From the NCBI RefSeq assembly GCF_036244895.1, contig NZ_BQKE01000001.1:186001-250000 (forward strand): a stretch of DNA of 64,000 nucleotides, read 5' to 3'. The position numbers and the translations under genes were made by a program. This document shows positions 8,711 to 16,643 of this stretch, piece after piece (position 1 is the stretch's first letter; every line of letters starts with the position of its first letter). The notes under the pieces were generated by a model that did not search any database, was not told the DNA's origin, and worked only from the letters and a program-made list of their open reading frames with translations. This stretch comes from Persicobacter diffluens (GTDB lineage: Bacteria > Bacteroidota > Bacteroidia > Cytophagales > Cyclobacteriaceae).

Positions 8711-10537
8711 ATGTCAGCAATACATGCAATTTGGGATCGTCAGGGAGTGTTAACCACCGAAGTTATAGAGCGGATGCTGCAGGCGGCAGAAGGTTATGGA
8801 AACTCAGCGGGGCGATGGGAAGTAATCCACATGCCGGAAGGGCAAATCTTCCTTGGGGTGAATAATTTGCTGTTGGATGACAAAGATGTCCGGAGTTTAC
8901 AGCCCGTTTCCACCAAAGAACGTACACGATATGCGGCCATGGATGGGCAACTCTTTAATTATCATGATATTAAAAATCAACTGGTCAGTGAAAGGGCTGT
9001 ATTTGGTTCCATGTCTGTGGCGGAGGTGTGGATGAAATGGGAGGAAAGGGTCGAAAATCCCCAATATTCAGAGATAAATGGTGATTTTGCGGGATTTTAT
9101 GTGGATAAGTCTGTTAATAAGTTGAAAATTGTGGATAACTCTTATGGTTCGAAGCAAATATTCAACTATCAGTCGGAAAATTTTTGGGTGTTTTCCACCT
9201 CATTGTCCTCCGTTATTGCATCGGGCTTGACAGATAAAGCGCTTGATCAGGTGGAAGTTGCGAAACTGTTATCTCAGGGTTACGTCTCTGAGGGGGCTAC
9301 CATTTATAAAAATGTAAAAAACCTTACATGGGGGACGCAGCTGCAGCTTAGCTGTGGAAAGGAAGGTTGGCAGTTTTCCACAAATGTGTGTAAGTCGGTG
9401 GATAACTACTTTTCTGCGCAAACGGAAACTGATGAGGAGGGATTGAAGGAGGCTTTGATCGATACTTTGTTCATGGAAACCTCAGGGGATAAGAACATTG
9501 GTTTGCTTTTTACCGGCGGTCAGATGAGTACCACTTTGGCGGCTTTAGGAAGGGAGGCAGGCATCCGCCCCGCATTGGCTTATGGACTTGCAGTGGATCC
9601 TTCAGAGGTGGATCAGCGATATGCGGATTATAAGTTTGCGGAAGATACTTCCTATGAGGAGGGATTAGCATTATATCAGGATTTGCTTACTGAAAAATCA
9701 TTAGAGCACTGGGAAGATTACATCTCCCAAATGGAGGTGCCCTGTCTGAGAATGAGCGGATTTATTCATTATCTGCTGGCACAGTTTATTGATGGCCGAT
9801 CCGAAGTGGTGTTATCTGCTGAAGGGGGAAACACCTTGTTGGGAGCGGATAATGCTACTTTTGGTTTTGGCTTGTATCTCGAAAAATATGATTTGTTAAA
9901 GTCATGGATTCCCATGATTAAAAAGCTGGAAGGGGTATTGCCTTCAAAATCTTTTCTGCCAGTTAAAAAGCACCTGGACTTAATTCATTTGTTGGGCAGA
10001 CATATTGACGAATCCCCCTCGATCACGGCGCAAAATTTATTCAGCTTATTTGGGGATAGCGCAGAGGGGGATATGGGGAGTGATTATAAAGCGCTGCGGG
10101 AATGGCAGTTTAAGCAAGATCTTCCAGGTCGCTTATATGTGGAGTCTTCCCAGTTTTATCGTCAGAATGGGATTGAGGTGCGGTATCCTTTTTTGAATGA
10201 GTTGGTGCTGGAAGAAGGCTTAAAATCTGCCATACACTTTAATAGTGAGCAAAATGCGACTGTAAAGCATTGGTTGAAGAATTGGGCCAAGGATAAGGTT
10301 GCCGCGCGGCCACATTACGAAAGTCGCTTACCGCTTGCGAATTATTTAAAATCCGGCAGGGCAGATATAATTAAGCATCAACTGCAAAAGGAAGATGCGC
10401 TGGTGTATCAATATTTGGACTTCGAGGAAATCCAGGGCATGCTGAAAGCGGCGGAAAAAGGAAAAGCTCAGTTTGAGGACCAACTGTGGGCAGCCGCTGT
10501 GATGGGCGCCTGGTTAGATTTTCATTTTGGGGAATAA
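8711..10537 (+). CDS. Asparagine-synthetase-like protein lacking both catalytic motifs (probable pseudoenzyme)
   Basis: 608 residues with the two-domain layout of asparagine synthetase B: a class II glutaminase-like N-terminal domain (1-210) and a synthetase-like C-terminal domain (230-600). The glutaminase nucleophile (Cys2 in the family) is absent because the protein begins MSAIHAIWD. The ATP pyrophosphatase loop SGGxDS is replaced by TGGQMST. The later LSGEGADE motif is LSAEGGNTLLGAD, and the VRxPFLD motif is VRYPFLNE. The fold is thus recognisable while neither half-reaction looks possible. The frame is long and undamaged, so it is a maintained protein rather than a decaying gene. Function unknown; a regulatory or binding role is inference. 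Confidence 0.7.
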   Translation: MSAIHAIWDRQGVLTTEVIERMLQAAEGYGNSAGRWEVIHMPEGQIFLGVNNLLLDDKDVRSLQPVSTKERTRYAAMDGQLFNYHDIKNQLVSERAVFGSMSVAEVWMKWEERVENPQYSEINGDFAGFYVDKSVNKLKIVDNSYGSKQIFNYQSENFWVFSTSLSSVIASGLTDKALDQVEVAKLLSQGYVSEGATIYKNVKNLTWGTQLQLSCGKEGWQFSTNVCKSVDNYFSAQTETDEEGLKEALIDTLFMETSGDKNIGLLFTGGQMSTTLAALGREAGIRPALAYGLAVDPSEVDQRYADYKFAEDTSYEEGLALYQDLLTEKSLEHWEDYISQMEVPCLRMSGFIHYLLAQFIDGRSEVVLSAEGGNTLLGADNATFGFGLYLEKYDLLKSWIPMIKKLEGVLPSKSFLPVKKHLDLIHLLGRHIDESPSITAQNLFSLFGDSAEGDMGSDYKALREWQFKQDLPGRLYVESSQFYRQNGIEVRYPFLNELVLEEGLKSAIHFNSEQNATVKHWLKNWAKDKVAARPHYESRLPLANYLKSGRADIIKHQLQKEDALVYQYLDFEEIQGMLKAAEKGKAQFEDQLWAAAVMGAWLDFHFGE

Positions 10538-10567
10538 AAAAAGGAAGGGCGCAGGCTCTTCCTTTTT
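10538..10567 (+). terminator. Intrinsic terminator after the asparagine-synthetase-like gene
   Basis: Perfect 10-bp stem AAAAAGGAAG (10538-10547) with CTTCCTTTTT (10558-10567) around a 10-nt loop; the right arm is its own T-tract. Repeat copy B starts 2 bp later. Confidence 0.88.
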
Positions 10568-10568
10568 C

Positions 10569-10788
10569 TAAGCCGGATTATTCTTGCGTATATCCTCGTT
10601 TAGCGGTAAGGCGGAAAAAATGAAGAAATTTTTCCTATTTCATTTTTTTCCAACGAAACAGATGAATGAGGAGAAAGCAAGTTTGCCCAATTTTGGGCTA
10701 TTATAAATCAAAGAAAACATATCATAACAAACTAAAAACCAGTTGTTGCGCTTAGTTAATGAATTGAGCGGTGAATAATTCGGGTTAA
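10569..10788 (-). repeat. Interspersed ~220-bp repeat, copy B
   Basis: Inverted relative to copy A, between convergent genes. Read on the minus strand it starts TTAACCCGAATTATTC at 10788 and ends GAATAATCCGGCTTA. The core is intact (ATGAATGAGGAGAAAG on the plus strand). The internal palindrome is GCCCAAAATTGGGC and the outer hairpin GGAAAAAA with TTTTTTCC. The inner hairpin is AGGAA-AAA-TTTCT, which still pairs with one G-T. Confidence 0.9.
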
Positions 10789-10803
10789 TAGTGGGGTTTT
10801 GCC

Positions 10804-11823
10804 CTAGCCTTTGTATTTAGAATTGGCAAAAATATTTTCTGCATTCGGATTGGCCATCAGGCTTTTTAAGTCAGCGGATTCATTTTCTTCCATATATTTC
10901 TTTACGATCTCCCAGCCTACCCATTGGCCAATTCTTCCCGGGCATTTTTCACCTATTTCCAGTGTTTTCGGGCGCTCTCCAATGAACTTTTTCTTTAATT
11001 CATTACCGGATTCATATAGCATTTGATTTTTCACCAGGCTGGCCCAAATCACTTTACTGTGCTCCTTTGATTCATTAAATTCCTCCTCGGTATAGCCAAT
11101 GATCACCGTATCTGCCACGCAGGGGAGGATTTGTTTGGTGAAATAATACGACTTTCCATAAAATATCATGTCCGCCAGCATGCTGCGGTCCTTGGCATTG
11201 GAGCGCATAAAGCCATCGGCCAGTTGGTTGATTACTGAAGGGACAATATATTCCGGTGAGTATCTTCGCAAAATATACTGTGGCATGCTGTTGGGGCGGT
11301 ATTTGGCGCCTTCTCCAAGAAAATAATCCAGCCCGATGATAATGAGGCTGTCCGAAACGTAGAGGTCGTCGTCAAAGCCCTGAAAGTTGGTGTCAAAGCC
11401 GGTAACGCCTGTCACGATTCTCGGTGCCTTAAATTCGGGGTAATGGTATTTGATGTTTTTAAAAGCTTGCTCAAACTCCTGCTTGAGGTCATATTGATCG
11501 AAAACTTTTTCCGATTCCTGGATTAATTCCTGAAAGGCCGGATGCTGACTGCGGTCAAATAGCTGATTGACCAGGATAGAATCGTGTGGGTGCTGTCCCT
11601 GTTTCAAAAAGAGGGTAGCAAAGGCCGGTTGGTTTTTTAAAAATAGCGCAACTTCTTCTTTGGATGATATTTTTTTTAGTGCAGAAGCGGTCGAAGTAAA
11701 GTCCAATTGGAGTGCAATATTTTCGGTATTGGGTTGTTGGCCACAAGGATCCTCTGTTTGATTGCGGCCACATGCAATCGCAGTCAAAAGGACCATGAAA
11801 TATTTAATTTTGCTGAAATTCAT
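10804..11823 (-). CDS. gldB: Gliding motility lipoprotein GldB
   Basis: 339 residues with a lipoprotein signal (lipobox TAIAC at residue 18). The central region HYPEFKAPRIVTGVTGF, then DDLYVSDSLIIIGLDYFLG and AKYRPNSMPQYILRRY, matches what I know of GldB. GldB is required for gliding motility in Flavobacterium johnsoniae and is found across gliding Bacteroidota, anchored in the cell envelope; its biochemical role is not defined. The same window encodes SprA, which supports a functional gliding and type IX secretion apparatus. It is a single gene, convergent with the asparagine-synthetase-like gene and divergent from nrfH. The identification is from remembered motifs, not a search. Confidence 0.75.
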   Translation of the reverse strand: MNFSKIKYFMVLLTAIACGRNQTEDPCGQQPNTENIALQLDFTSTASALKKISSKEEVALFLKNQPAFATLFLKQGQHPHDSILVNQLFDRSQHPAFQELIQESEKVFDQYDLKQEFEQAFKNIKYHYPEFKAPRIVTGVTGFDTNFQGFDDDLYVSDSLIIIGLDYFLGEGAKYRPNSMPQYILRRYSPEYIVPSVINQLADGFMRSNAKDRSMLADMIFYGKSYYFTKQILPCVADTVIIGYTEEEFNESKEHSKVIWASLVKNQMLYESGNELKKKFIGERPKTLEIGEKCPGRIGQWVGWEIVKKYMEENESADLKSLMANPNAENIFANSKYKG

Positions 11824-12095
11824 AGACGGTAAATTTATGGCAATTTTTCATAAGGTGAAATAAGTATAAAATTAAAAGGAAAAATACTGTATGAATTTAA
11901 ATCTTATTGAAAATTATTTTTTAGGGTTGTATTGGAATAATTATATTTTTCAGGGAGTTGATATTGCGATCGGTGTTATGAAAAATGATATTAACAATCT
12001 GGTTTCCTTATTGCGCTTTAAGGATGAGTGGCTTGAGTATGTTTAATGTTGACATAATTATTTCCTATTCCACTATTATTTTTAGTGATAATACC

Positions 12096-12114
12096 ATTTA
12101 GAATCATTCTAAAT
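12096..12114. promoter_or_regulatory. Candidate metal/redox repressor site in the nrf control region
   Basis: ATTTAGAATCATTCTAAAT is a perfect inverted repeat (9-1-9). Its inner part TTAGAAT-C-ATTCTAA has the 7-1-7 shape of Fur/PerR-family boxes. The TTTAGA-N5-TCTAAA frame recurs 20 bp upstream of feoA (26125-26141). It lies about 190 bp before the nrfH start and 270 bp before gldB, so which gene it controls is not settled. Confidence 0.55.
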
Positions 12115-12217
12115 AATTTCAATTGAATGAAACCAATAACAATTTTTTGGTTTGGGGGACTCATTTTTCATCAATTTCATAATCAACAATGGATCTTATT
12201 AAAAAATTATTCATCCC

Positions 12218-12229
12218 TGACAATTGTCA
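12218..12229. promoter_or_regulatory. Palindrome upstream of nrfH
   Basis: TGACAATTGTCA, a perfect 12-bp palindrome 72 bp before the nrfH start. It may be a binding site for a nitrosative- or redox-stress regulator of the nrf cluster; the regulator cannot be named from this alone. Confidence 0.35.
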
Positions 12230-12301
12230 TATTCCAACCTAATCTTAATCCCTTCTAAAGCAACTGATTCTTCCCTCCTTTATGGTAAACTAATATAGAA
12301 T

Positions 12302-12886
12302 ATGGGGAAGGTTTTCAGATTTCTAATGCCACCGAAGCAGTGGCGAATTCCTGTTATTTTGCTATTGGGAGTTTTTGCTGGTTTGGGGGCGTACACCTTT
12401 TATGTATCTAAAGCATGGGTGTATTTATCCGATGATCCTGCGGCCTGTGTGAACTGTCACATCATGGCTCCTCAGTATGCAACCTGGCAGCACAGCTCCC
12501 ACCGTGAGCAGGCAACTTGTAATGATTGCCATGTGCCGCATGATACGCAGGCGCGCAAGTATTATTTCAAAGCCATGGACGGTTTGCGCCATGCGACGAT
12601 GTTCACTTTGCGCTTAGAGCCTCAGGTGATCAAGATTCATGAAGCAGGAGCTACCGTAGTACAGGAGAACTGTCAGCGTTGTCATGATCATTTGACTTCC
12701 GCTAACGATAATCTACAGGTGAGCTTTCAGGAAGCAGAACATGGGCAAGGTAAATTATGCTGGGATTGTCACCGCGAGGTGCCACACGGCCGGGTGAATA
12801 GTTTGTCCTCAACGCCTAATGCGCGTGTGCCATTACCTTCATCGGTAGTGCCAAAGTGGTTAAAAGAAAAAACGAATAAGAAATAA
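12302..12886 (+). CDS. nrfH: Cytochrome c nitrite reductase small subunit (membrane tetrahaem quinol dehydrogenase)
   Basis: 194 residues. One N-terminal membrane helix (about 17-38, VILLLGVFAGLGAYTFYV) anchors a periplasmic domain with four haem motifs CVNCH, CNDCH, CQRCH and CWDCH, the NapC/NirT arrangement. NrfH takes electrons from menaquinol and passes them to NrfA, which reduces nitrite to ammonium. It starts a tight cluster: nrfA follows 19 bp later, then two cytochrome c assembly genes and a porin, all on the plus strand. The upstream region carries two palindromes that are candidate operators. Confidence 0.95.
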   Translation: MGKVFRFLMPPKQWRIPVILLLGVFAGLGAYTFYVSKAWVYLSDDPAACVNCHIMAPQYATWQHSSHREQATCNDCHVPHDTQARKYYFKAMDGLRHATMFTLRLEPQVIKIHEAGATVVQENCQRCHDHLTSANDNLQVSFQEAEHGQGKLCWDCHREVPHGRVNSLSSTPNARVPLPSSVVPKWLKEKTNKK

Positions 12887-12905
12887 GATTTAATTAGATA
12901 TTGAT

Positions 12906-14405
12906 ATGGCGAATATTTCCAAAAGCGTAAACAATAAACCCTGGTTGGGTTGGTTGTTATTCGGACTTTCCCTGGTAGCAGTTTTCTGCCTGGGCTTGTT
13001 GGCTTCTTCTATTACTGAGCGACGGGTTGAAGCTCAGCTGGTGAACAAACCAATGAAAGCTTTGTCTAAAACAGAAGCAAGAAACGAATTGTGGGGAGAG
13101 AATTATCCTCGCGAGTACCAGTCCTGGAAGGAGACTTCGGAAATGGATTTCGTTTCAAAATACAATGGAAATGTAGAGCGTGACATGTTGGAAGAGGATC
13201 CAAATTTGGTGGTACTTTGGGCAGGTTATGGTTTCTCTAAAGACTATAATGCACCACGTGGTCACTTCTATGCGGTGGAGGATATTCAAAACACTTTACG
13301 TACAGGTGGTCCAGTAGATGAGAATGACGGTCCTATGCCAGCGACTTGTTGGACTTGTAAGTCTCCGGATGTACCTCGTATGATGGAGGAGCATGGAGTG
13401 GCAGAATTCTACAAAGGAAAGTGGGCCGGTAAAGGTTCTGAGATTGTGAACCCAATTGGTTGTGCAGACTGTCACGATTCTGAGACCATGAACTTGCAAA
13501 TCAGCCGTCCGGCATTGGCCGAAGCTTTCGAGCGTCAGGGTAAAGATATCAATGATGCTTCTCACCAGGAGATGCGTACTTTGGTTTGTGCGCAGTGTCA
13601 CGTAGAGTACTACTTCGACAAGCGTGATGGCAAAGAGAATTACTTGACTTTCCCATGGGATGAAGGTTTCAAAGTAGAGGATATGGAGAAATACTACGAT
13701 GCGATCGATTTCTCTGACTGGACTCACTCTATCTCCAAAGCGCCGATGTTGAAAGCACAGCACCCGGGTTATGAAACCTGGCAAATGGGTATCCACGGTC
13801 AGCGTGGTGTATCTTGTGCGGACTGTCATATGCCTTATAAAACTGAAGGCGGTCAGAAATTCACTGATCACCACATCCAGTCTCCATTGAATAACATTGC
13901 AAACTCTTGTCAGGTATGTCACCGCGAGGATGCAGAAACATTGACGGCTAACGTTTATGAGCGTCAGGATGCGATCAAAGAAACACGTGATAAAGTAGAG
14001 CGTGAATTGGCGATTGCTCACCTGGAAGCAGGTTTCGCCTGGGAACAAGGTGCAACTCCAGCACAAATGAAAGAAGCTTTGACTATGATTCGCCACGCGG
14101 GTTGGAGATGGGATTTCGCTGTTGCGGCACACGGTTCCTCTTTCCACGCACCAGTAGAGATTGCTCGTATCTTGGGATCTGCGCTTGAGAAGTCTTACCA
14201 GGCACGTATGGAGATCAAGAAAGTATTGGTTGACTTAGGTTATACCAAAGATGTTCCACTTCCAGATTTCTCTACGAAAGAGAAAGCACAGAAAACCGTT
14301 GGTTTGGACATGGCGAAGTTGGAAAAAGAAAAAGAAGACTTCAAGCAAAACCTATTGCCTAAGTGGTTGGAAGAAGCCAAGGCAAATGGTAAGTTGATGA
14401 AATAA
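12906..14405 (+). CDS. nrfA: Ammonia-forming pentahaem cytochrome c nitrite reductase
   Basis: 499 residues. An N-terminal hydrophobic segment (about 13-35) is either an uncleaved anchor or a signal peptide. The catalytic haem site is CWTCK (lysine as proximal ligand), followed by four ordinary sites CADCH, CAQCH, CADCH and CQVCH. The active-site tyrosine region VEYYF and histidine region TDHHIQSP are present, so the enzyme should be active in six-electron reduction of nitrite to ammonium in the periplasm. The gene uses a markedly codon-optimised style, suggesting high expression. It is followed by a terminator, so the downstream assembly genes may need read-through or their own promoter. Confidence 0.97.
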   Translation: MANISKSVNNKPWLGWLLFGLSLVAVFCLGLLASSITERRVEAQLVNKPMKALSKTEARNELWGENYPREYQSWKETSEMDFVSKYNGNVERDMLEEDPNLVVLWAGYGFSKDYNAPRGHFYAVEDIQNTLRTGGPVDENDGPMPATCWTCKSPDVPRMMEEHGVAEFYKGKWAGKGSEIVNPIGCADCHDSETMNLQISRPALAEAFERQGKDINDASHQEMRTLVCAQCHVEYYFDKRDGKENYLTFPWDEGFKVEDMEKYYDAIDFSDWTHSISKAPMLKAQHPGYETWQMGIHGQRGVSCADCHMPYKTEGGQKFTDHHIQSPLNNIANSCQVCHREDAETLTANVYERQDAIKETRDKVERELAIAHLEAGFAWEQGATPAQMKEALTMIRHAGWRWDFAVAAHGSSFHAPVEIARILGSALEKSYQARMEIKKVLVDLGYTKDVPLPDFSTKEKAQKTVGLDMAKLEKEKEDFKQNLLPKWLEEAKANGKLMK

Positions 14406-14470
14406 AACAATTTCGAGGCAAGCATTTTGGAGCAATCTTTGAATTGCTAAGCTTAAGAGGCAATGTAAAG

Positions 14471-14498
14471 ACGGGAGGAGTTCATTCTCCCGTTTTTT
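14471..14498 (+). terminator. Intrinsic terminator or attenuator after nrfA
   Basis: Stem ACGGGAG (14471-14477) with CTCCCGT (14487-14493), then a run of T. It lies between nrfA and the ResB-like gene inside the nrf cluster, so it may set a high nrfHA to low assembly-gene ratio. Confidence 0.75.
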
Positions 14499-14571
14499 AC
14501 GCAAAACACTATCAATGATCATGTTTTGATCTGTGAATTGTCAGGAATCAAGAAAATCTATTGCTAAGAAG

Positions 14572-15840
14572 ATGGAAAACAAGAAGCAGAAAAGAAAGCT
14601 TTGGACAGGCGCTCTGGGATATGCGGAAGCATGGGTGACGGTTGCGGGCTTGTGGTTGATTGGAGCCGCACTTCAATTTATGAATGGGCCATTTCCCGAT
14701 GTGGCCATGATGTGGCCGGCCAATATCATTGCGGGAACAGTTTTGGTAACTGCCATCGTTTTACTTTATTTCTTCAATAGAAAAAAAGCCTGGGTGAAAT
14801 GGCTGGCCGGAGTACCAGTGGCGATTGTGAGCTTATCTTTCTTCGGGCTGTTGTCCGTGATCATGGCGCTTACGCCACAGCAAGCGCATTTGGATCCGCA
14901 CTGGATCATGGATTTGGGCTGGAATCAGATGACCTCTTCCTACCCTTTCATTTTATCTTATTTCTTCCTGTTAGTTTCTCTTGGTTTTGCTACCATGAAG
15001 CGTTGCTTCCCATGGCGGAATAAAAACTGGGGTTTCTTTGCGAACCATGCCGGTTTGTGGATTGCCCTGTGGGCGGCCGGATTTGGCGCTTATGATGTGC
15101 AACGCCTGTCAATGGATTTATACACCGGACAGCCGGAATGGAGAGCGTATGATGCCAAAGGGCAGATTTACGAACTGGATCTGGCTTTGGAGTTGAAAGC
15201 GTTTATCATGGAGGAATACGATCCGAAACTGATGATGGTACACCCGAAGACCGGACAGATTTATGATGATGCTGCACAGTATTTCCTCACGGTAGAAAAT
15301 GATTCTACCGCCGGCAATATGATGGGCTTTGATATTCAGGTGAAGCGATTGATGCCTGCTGCCGCTTATGTGGCGGATGCCTCAAATGCCCGCTATGAGG
15401 AAGTGAATCAAATTGGTGCAGCCGCTACCGTATACGCTGAGGTGACCAAGCCGAATGGCGAGAAAGTGGAAGGCTGGGTAAGTGCAGGTAGCTTTGCGGC
15501 TTCTCCTGCATGGTTAATGCTGGACAGCACGCACACTTTAGCCATGGCACCGCCGGATCCTAAGCGATATGCGTCTGAGGTGAAAATCTTCCGTCCGGAA
15601 GAGGAAACTTCCGAGGAAGCACTGATTGAGGTGAACCATCCGATAAAGGTGGGTGACTGGAAAATTTACCAATTGAGCTATGATGCCGAGAAAGGCAAGT
15701 GGTCCAATCTGTCAGTGGTGGAGTTGGTGAGAGATCCATGGTTGTGGGTCGTGTACATCGGGGTATTTATGATGATCGCCGGAGCGGTTTATCTGTTCAC
15801 CCTGAATAAAGATAAAGTAGAACCATCAAAACAAGCATAA
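14572..15840 (+). CDS. Cytochrome c biogenesis protein, ResB/Ccs1 type
   Basis: 422 residues from the ATG at 14572; an in-frame GTG at 14533 would add 13 polar residues. Membrane helices lie at the N terminus (about residues 12-35, 48-70, 78-100, 120-140, 155-175), then a large periplasmic domain of mixed strands (about 180-385), and a final helix near the C terminus (WLWVVYIGVFMMIAGAVYLF). The histidine-containing NHAGLWIALWAAGFGAYD helix fits haem handling. In System II, ResB and CcsA together export haem and ligate it to CxxCH sites. Placement right after nrfHA and 2 bp before ccsA indicates dedicated maturation of the nitrite reductase. Confidence 0.8.
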   Translation: MENKKQKRKLWTGALGYAEAWVTVAGLWLIGAALQFMNGPFPDVAMMWPANIIAGTVLVTAIVLLYFFNRKKAWVKWLAGVPVAIVSLSFFGLLSVIMALTPQQAHLDPHWIMDLGWNQMTSSYPFILSYFFLLVSLGFATMKRCFPWRNKNWGFFANHAGLWIALWAAGFGAYDVQRLSMDLYTGQPEWRAYDAKGQIYELDLALELKAFIMEEYDPKLMMVHPKTGQIYDDAAQYFLTVENDSTAGNMMGFDIQVKRLMPAAAYVADASNARYEEVNQIGAAATVYAEVTKPNGEKVEGWVSAGSFAASPAWLMLDSTHTLAMAPPDPKRYASEVKIFRPEEETSEEALIEVNHPIKVGDWKIYQLSYDAEKGKWSNLSVVELVRDPWLWVVYIGVFMMIAGAVYLFTLNKDKVEPSKQA

Positions 15841-15842
15841 GG

Positions 15843-16622
15843 ATGAGCTGGGCAATTTTTCCATACATCGGTATGATCAGTGGAGCACTGTGGACAACCG
15901 GAACTTTCGGAGCATTTAAAAAATGGGATGACAAGGTGGTGAATGTCTTGTTCTTCTTGGGGATTCTGCTTTTTGGTGGTTTTATCGCTGCCATGTGGAT
16001 GCATCTGGACCGTCCACCGATGAGAACATTGGGCGAGACGCGCCTTTGGTATTCGCTATTCATTCCGCTTATTGGTTTGTTAGGCTACCGTCGCTGGAAA
16101 TATTTCTGGCTGCTGGCTTATGCCTGTGGGATGTCGGTGATGTTTATCAGCATAAATGTAATGAATCCTGAGGCCATGAATAAGGCTTTGATGCCGGCAT
16201 TGCGTTCGGTATGGTTCGTTCCCCATGTGATTGTATACCTTTTCGCTTATGCGATTCTTTCCGCTTCCTCGGTGGTGGCGATTCAGGGACTGATTCAGCC
16301 GAAGAAGAGTTTGAGTTTGTTGAAAATGGGTGATCATTTGGTGTATGTGGGAACGGCATTTTTGACTTTGGGCTTATTGTTCGGGGCGCTTTGGGCGAAA
16401 GAAGCCTGGGGCCATTACTGGACCTGGGATCCAAAGGAAACCTGGGCTTTCATTACGTGGCTGGCTTATATGATTTACATCCACTATCGCCATTTTCATC
16501 CTAAAAAAGAGTCTGCAGCACTGTGGACGCTAGCTATTGCATTTATTGTACTACTGATCTGCTGGTTTGGTATTAACTATTTACCATCTGCGGCGAGCAG
16601 TGTACATACATATACGTCGTAA
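15843..16622 (+). CDS. ccsA: Cytochrome c assembly protein CcsA
   Basis: 259 residues, almost entirely membrane helices (seven or eight). The tryptophan-rich haem-handling motif is WGHYWTWDPKETWAFITW (near residue 182), with conserved histidines in the flanking helices (VPHVIVYLFAY and YIHYRHFH). This is the System II partner of ResB and belongs to the CcmC/CcmF/CcsA haem-handling family. The start codon lies 2 bp after the ResB stop, so the two are translationally coupled. Its length is at the short end for stand-alone CcsA, but all motifs are present. Confidence 0.88.
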   Translation: MSWAIFPYIGMISGALWTTGTFGAFKKWDDKVVNVLFFLGILLFGGFIAAMWMHLDRPPMRTLGETRLWYSLFIPLIGLLGYRRWKYFWLLAYACGMSVMFISINVMNPEAMNKALMPALRSVWFVPHVIVYLFAYAILSASSVVAIQGLIQPKKSLSLLKMGDHLVYVGTAFLTLGLLFGALWAKEAWGHYWTWDPKETWAFITWLAYMIYIHYRHFHPKKESAALWTLAIAFIVLLICWFGINYLPSAASSVHTYTS

Positions 16623-16643
16623 ATTTTTGGGTAAAATCAACCT

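Larger units (their letters stand above)
11824..12301. other. Divergent gldB/nrfH control region
   Basis: 478 bp, AT-rich, with no gene. It contains a 19-bp perfect inverted repeat (12096-12114) and a 12-bp palindrome (12218-12229), both annotated separately. No RNA structure was recognised. Confidence 0.6.

Noticed and set aside
13296..14147. 283-residue open frame antisense to nrfA
   Set aside because: It mirrors the strongly biased codons of nrfA and has no family-like features; nrfA on the other strand is certain.
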